DNA of 64,000 nt from Sapria himalayana (taxonomy: Eukaryota; Streptophyta; Magnoliopsida; Malpighiales; Rafflesiaceae), in contig JAREIK010003431.1 of assembly GCA_029783825.1 (NCBI GenBank), forward strand, positions 1,190,674-1,254,673. Reading direction: 5' to 3'. The notes beneath the pieces were generated by a model that was not told the origin of the DNA, ran no database searches, and worked only from the letters and a program-made list of their open reading frames with translations. This document shows positions 60,841 through 64,000 of the stretch, piece after piece. The translations under genes were made by a program, and so were the position numbers. The number at the start of each line of letters is the position of its first letter. Position 1 is the first letter of the stretch.

Positions 60841-61600
60841 CATTCCAATATCTTGAATATCATACAAAACATAGAAAATATAAAGAACTTAAGGTGTAGT
60901 GAATTGTCATAAAAGTGAGTATTTTGACATACATCTGAGTTAAGGTGTTTATCTTAACAAAGTATTGATATTCCTTCAATATTAATGTATGCATTAATAA
61001 TTTAAGCTCATTCATTATTATTATTATTTTTTAATTATGTACTAAGAATAAATTGTAATATGATATAAGTAGATGTGTTTTTCACATTATTTGTCAAAAA
61101 AAAAAAACAACAAAAAAAGCATTGCAAAATAAAGCCTTCCAAATATTAAGGAACAATAAGAAAACTTATGAAAGATAAATTCAAGTAATTGAATAATAAT
61201 GCAAAATCTTAAATCTTGAGGGAACTATTTTGCACATGAAATATTAGGAAACAATATCAACCACTAGACATGAAAATGGAAAATTATCCACGAAAAACTA
61301 ATCAGATTTGTGATCCACAATCAAATCTCTTATGAATCTATATAGTTTTTGTCCTTGATGATTTTGTCCTTTATGGTTTTGTGCATGATGGTTTTTTTAC
61401 TATATAGATTTTATATCTTCAATGTCTTTAGATGTCTTTATGAGTACTTTTCCATGTTATTTATTAATTCATTTTGTATCTTTTTATTATTGTCCAATTC
61501 TAAGAGAGAAGCTTAAAAAGAAAAAAATTGTATGTTAAAAGAAAATAATTTATACACCATCTCTAACTTGAATCAAAATAATATCAACTCTAAATGGAAA
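60841..61600. other. unassigned AT-rich stretch
   Basis: Poly-A and poly-T runs and AT-rich sequence between two family A blocks of opposite orientation. The words GTCCTTGATGATTTTGTCC and TTTGTGCATGATGGTTTT (about 61350-61395) form a loose local repeat. No gene. Confidence 0.5.
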
Positions 61601-61619
61601 TGAAAGTAAACACCTATTA

Positions 61620-62700
61620 AATCTTGCATTTCAACACTTTATATTGGCTTCATCTTGGTGACATGCATGAGAAAAATAGGAAGTGTAGAGCTTGGTAGAG
61701 GTATGTTGTCTATCAACTTCATGGATATCATTGGATTTTCATAAAGTTTTAATTAATGTAAAAAGAGACAAATTGTGCTCATGAATGTCCCTCTTGATAT
61801 TGGCAATTTTGAATAGAGAGCTTGAAGGAGAAAAGAAGAGGAAGTTGATTCTTGAAGGGAAGAATCACCAATGCTAGGAAAGAAGTGTCATCCTTCCCCG
61901 AAGCTGACTTAGAATCAATAGAAAGAATTGACTACAAAGTTGAACAATCACTATGATATAATTTTTTTATGGGTAGACAAGATAGAGGCTAGGAAAAGGT
62001 TCTCAACCTATTAAAAAATATGAATTTGGAGACTAACAATAAAAATATTTGCTTAAAGTAGGAGCTAACGTCTATGAATAATTCTTTAGCATTGGAATTT
62101 GAGAGATGGGGCACAAAGTGAGAAAAGTATATAAGGAGAAAGGAATAGGAAGACAAAGATAAAATGAAGGAACATGATGCATTGTGGGAGATGTATCTCA
62201 ACAAGAAATAATGCCTATTTATGTCTGCCTAAGAAAATTTGAAGATCTTGTTATAAAGATCTTGGAAGAGATGATGGAATAAATGGAGACCAGAGTGATT
62301 GGAAGAATCAAAGCACCTGGGAGGCTCTATGAGTTTGTCACAAGTGAGTGGAAAATGATAATGAAGGGTTGAGTTAAATAGATAGAAGGTAATGTATATT
62401 ATAAATAAAAAAAATGGATCAAAGATTTGGAAAAGTGCAATGAGAACCAAAAATATATGTACTTTGCACTTGGTTCTTTTGAAGATTCTTTGAACTTGAT
62501 TGAAAAATGACAAGATGCATCAAGTATTTTGAATTTAAAAATGATGGAATGAGTAATGGGCAACAAGAAAGTCAGAGAGAATTTCTACATCAATGCACAT
62601 ATTTGAGCACTCCAGAGCAAAGTTATCATTGAATGATTTGGACCCTCATACTTGATCATAATGTCAACCTTCTTCTCCATGATAGTATGACTAAGATTGT
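61620..62700 (+). mobile_element. family A internal 3' portion, plus orientation
   Basis: Colinear with 27290-27500 (GATATTGG, CTTGAAGGGAAGAA), 30890-31500 and 31590-31850. The conserved block WIKDLEKCNENQ, YFALGSFEDSLNL lies at 62413-62510. The end word GAGCACTCCAGAGCAAAG at 62606 matches 42692 and 31790. The minus-strand ORFs at 61989-62204 and 62229-62513 are antisense shadows. Confidence 0.65.
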
Positions 62701-62739
62701 TTTCTTTTTATTTGATGATGTATTTCTCTCTTTATGGTT

Positions 62740-64000
62740 TGATGTATGTTGGGTATTTAAGCTACTCAATATTCTCATGTATTTTAGCTATTTTTGATGA
62801 TGTGTAGGTACACAAATAAGTTATTTATGCATTTATTTATAACATTAGAGTTTTGGTAGATTTTGATAAATTATTGTGAACTCGAGAGGTTTTTAGTGGT
62901 TATTTGGCTGAAGAGTAGAGCATGGAGTTTCGAGTAGTTTTATAATTAATTCTTCGTTGAAACTCTACCTAATTTGTCATGATAATATTTGTATATCAAG
63001 ACCCTACCAACTCATTAGCACAATCTTTCTACTATGTAACCCATTTTTTGTGGCTGCAATATTATTATAGAGTTGTAGTCATATTTATCTTATAAAATTT
63101 AAATAGTTGCTATATTAATTTTATGTCATAGAAACAAAGTACTCGACTAATACATAAATTCGTGGCCATATCCAATCATCTCGACTCTATCTTTAATATA
63201 TCTACGAAGTCTCAAGTTAGAGTCACAACCTTTTTATAAGTAGTGACTTTTGAGTTATAGAAAATTATAGAGCCAAACCTACTAATGCCAAGGTAACTAC
63301 AATTACTCAGTACCTAAAGTCATGAATTTTGGGCTAAATTATTATAAAAGACATTACTCATGTATGACTATTTCTCCAGGCTATGACTCTTATCCTCATG
63401 ATTAGAAAAAACTGACTTTTATGTTCAGGCTAATTTTTAGTGATGTGACATCTTTACAGCACCATGATTGTATGATATAAGAGAGAGTCAAGCTTAGTGC
63501 CATAGCCACTCATAGTGCCGCAGGTACTTCATATGAAAAGAAAAATTTTATGTCATGGGCACATGATACACATAAAGGATATTTTTAGTCTCATAATCAT
63601 TTCATAGTGTCATGGCCATATGATGATCAAGAGAGACTACTAGCAATGTCATGGTTATTTCTCAAGGCAATGAACACATTATGATATGAGAGGCCAATCA
63701 CAATATTATAACTATTCTTAATGCCATGACTCAATATGAAGAACTAGAAAGACATACATACCAAACCATGACCACTTCCAACCACTATGAAATTGTGTTA
63801 CAAAGGAATTAGGCATAAGTCATGATCATTACCTAGTGCCTCGACTTTGTGTTACATAAAGATAAAAATGTATTCTAGATTTATGATCACATTCTAGAAT
63901 AATGACCTCGAGTTTAAGAGTTGTATGTCAAAGTCATTATTTTTTTTTGAAAGCTATAACTTTTATACATAAAAGTAATACATAATCATTCGAGTATAAA
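62740..64000 (+). mobile_element. family A LTR, plus orientation, cut by the window edge
   Basis: LTR start near 62740-62790, the TTTTGGTAGATTTTGATAAA word (62852) and the full array zone (63060-63960), up to the TATA box at the last six bases of the window. It is colinear with 24650-25835 and 40135-41360, and the rest of the LTR should continue beyond 64000. The array here is one of the longest in the window. Confidence 0.7.
63995..64000 (+). promoter_or_regulatory. TATA-like box at the window edge
   Basis: TATAAA preceded by TTCGAG, in the same context as CCCGAG-TATAAAT at 41355 and TAGAG-TATAAAAG at 25831. Confidence 0.5.

Noticed and set aside
1..64000. tRNA or rRNA genes, organellar insertions, endogenous viral sequence
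   Set aside because: Looked for cloverleaf-type GGTTCGAATCC arms, rRNA core words and chloroplast-like GC-balanced genes. None was convincing. No viral coat or movement protein reading was seen.

Overview
The window looks like nuclear, intergenic DNA from a flowering plant. It is very AT-rich (about 30% GC by eye). I see no intact host gene, rRNA, tRNA or CRISPR array on either strand. Almost everything I can identify is decayed transposable-element sequence: Ty1/copia pol relics, long-LTR elements of one dominant family (called family A here), and hAT DNA transposons. The residue patterns used (copia pol, hAT C-terminal dimerisation domain, the 'putative plant transposon protein' domain) are plant-typical, but I cannot name the species.

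Layout. 1-2.6 kb: a plus-strand copia pol relic, then CA-rich microsatellites. 4.46-9.93 kb: a minus-strand copia element with its 3' LTR. 10.49-12.58 kb: a hAT element with a broken transposase. 13.3-16.4 kb: a second truncated copy of the same copia family. 16.49-16.83 kb: another hAT transposase scrap. 17-51.5 kb and 53.8-64 kb: many nested, tandem and inverted pieces of family A. 51.5-53.4 kb: a third, different copia relic on the minus strand.

Family A has LTRs of about 2.5 kb. Their upstream part (probable U3) carries a degenerate array of ~57-bp units built on the palindrome GTCATGAC, followed by a conserved TATAAA-like box. The internal part carries a decayed domain of the 'putative plant transposon protein' type (four recognisable copies). 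No family A copy showed reverse transcriptase or integrase motifs to me, so the family may be non-autonomous. A variant of the GTCATGAC unit also occurs as a ~72-bp tandem array inside the internal region.

Structures worth attention: (1) a hAT element apparently split into two ends 16 kb apart, at 28403 and 44500, whose outer flanks are the two halves of one family A LTR; (2) an LTR-internal-LTR-internal-LTR chain from 20.1 to 32.4 kb; (3) a tandem duplication of ~3.2 kb at 54.4-60.8 kb; (4) several near-perfect hairpins, two of them absent from related copies, which suggests templated snap-back mutation; (5) microsatellites at equivalent positions in related copies that differ in motif (CA in one, TA in the other).

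The short ORFs in the window are chance or antisense readings of these repeats. No gene here appears functional. I did not find a new defence or metabolic system. The most unusual feature is the GTCATGAC array and its placement. All coordinates of repeat boundaries are by-eye estimates.
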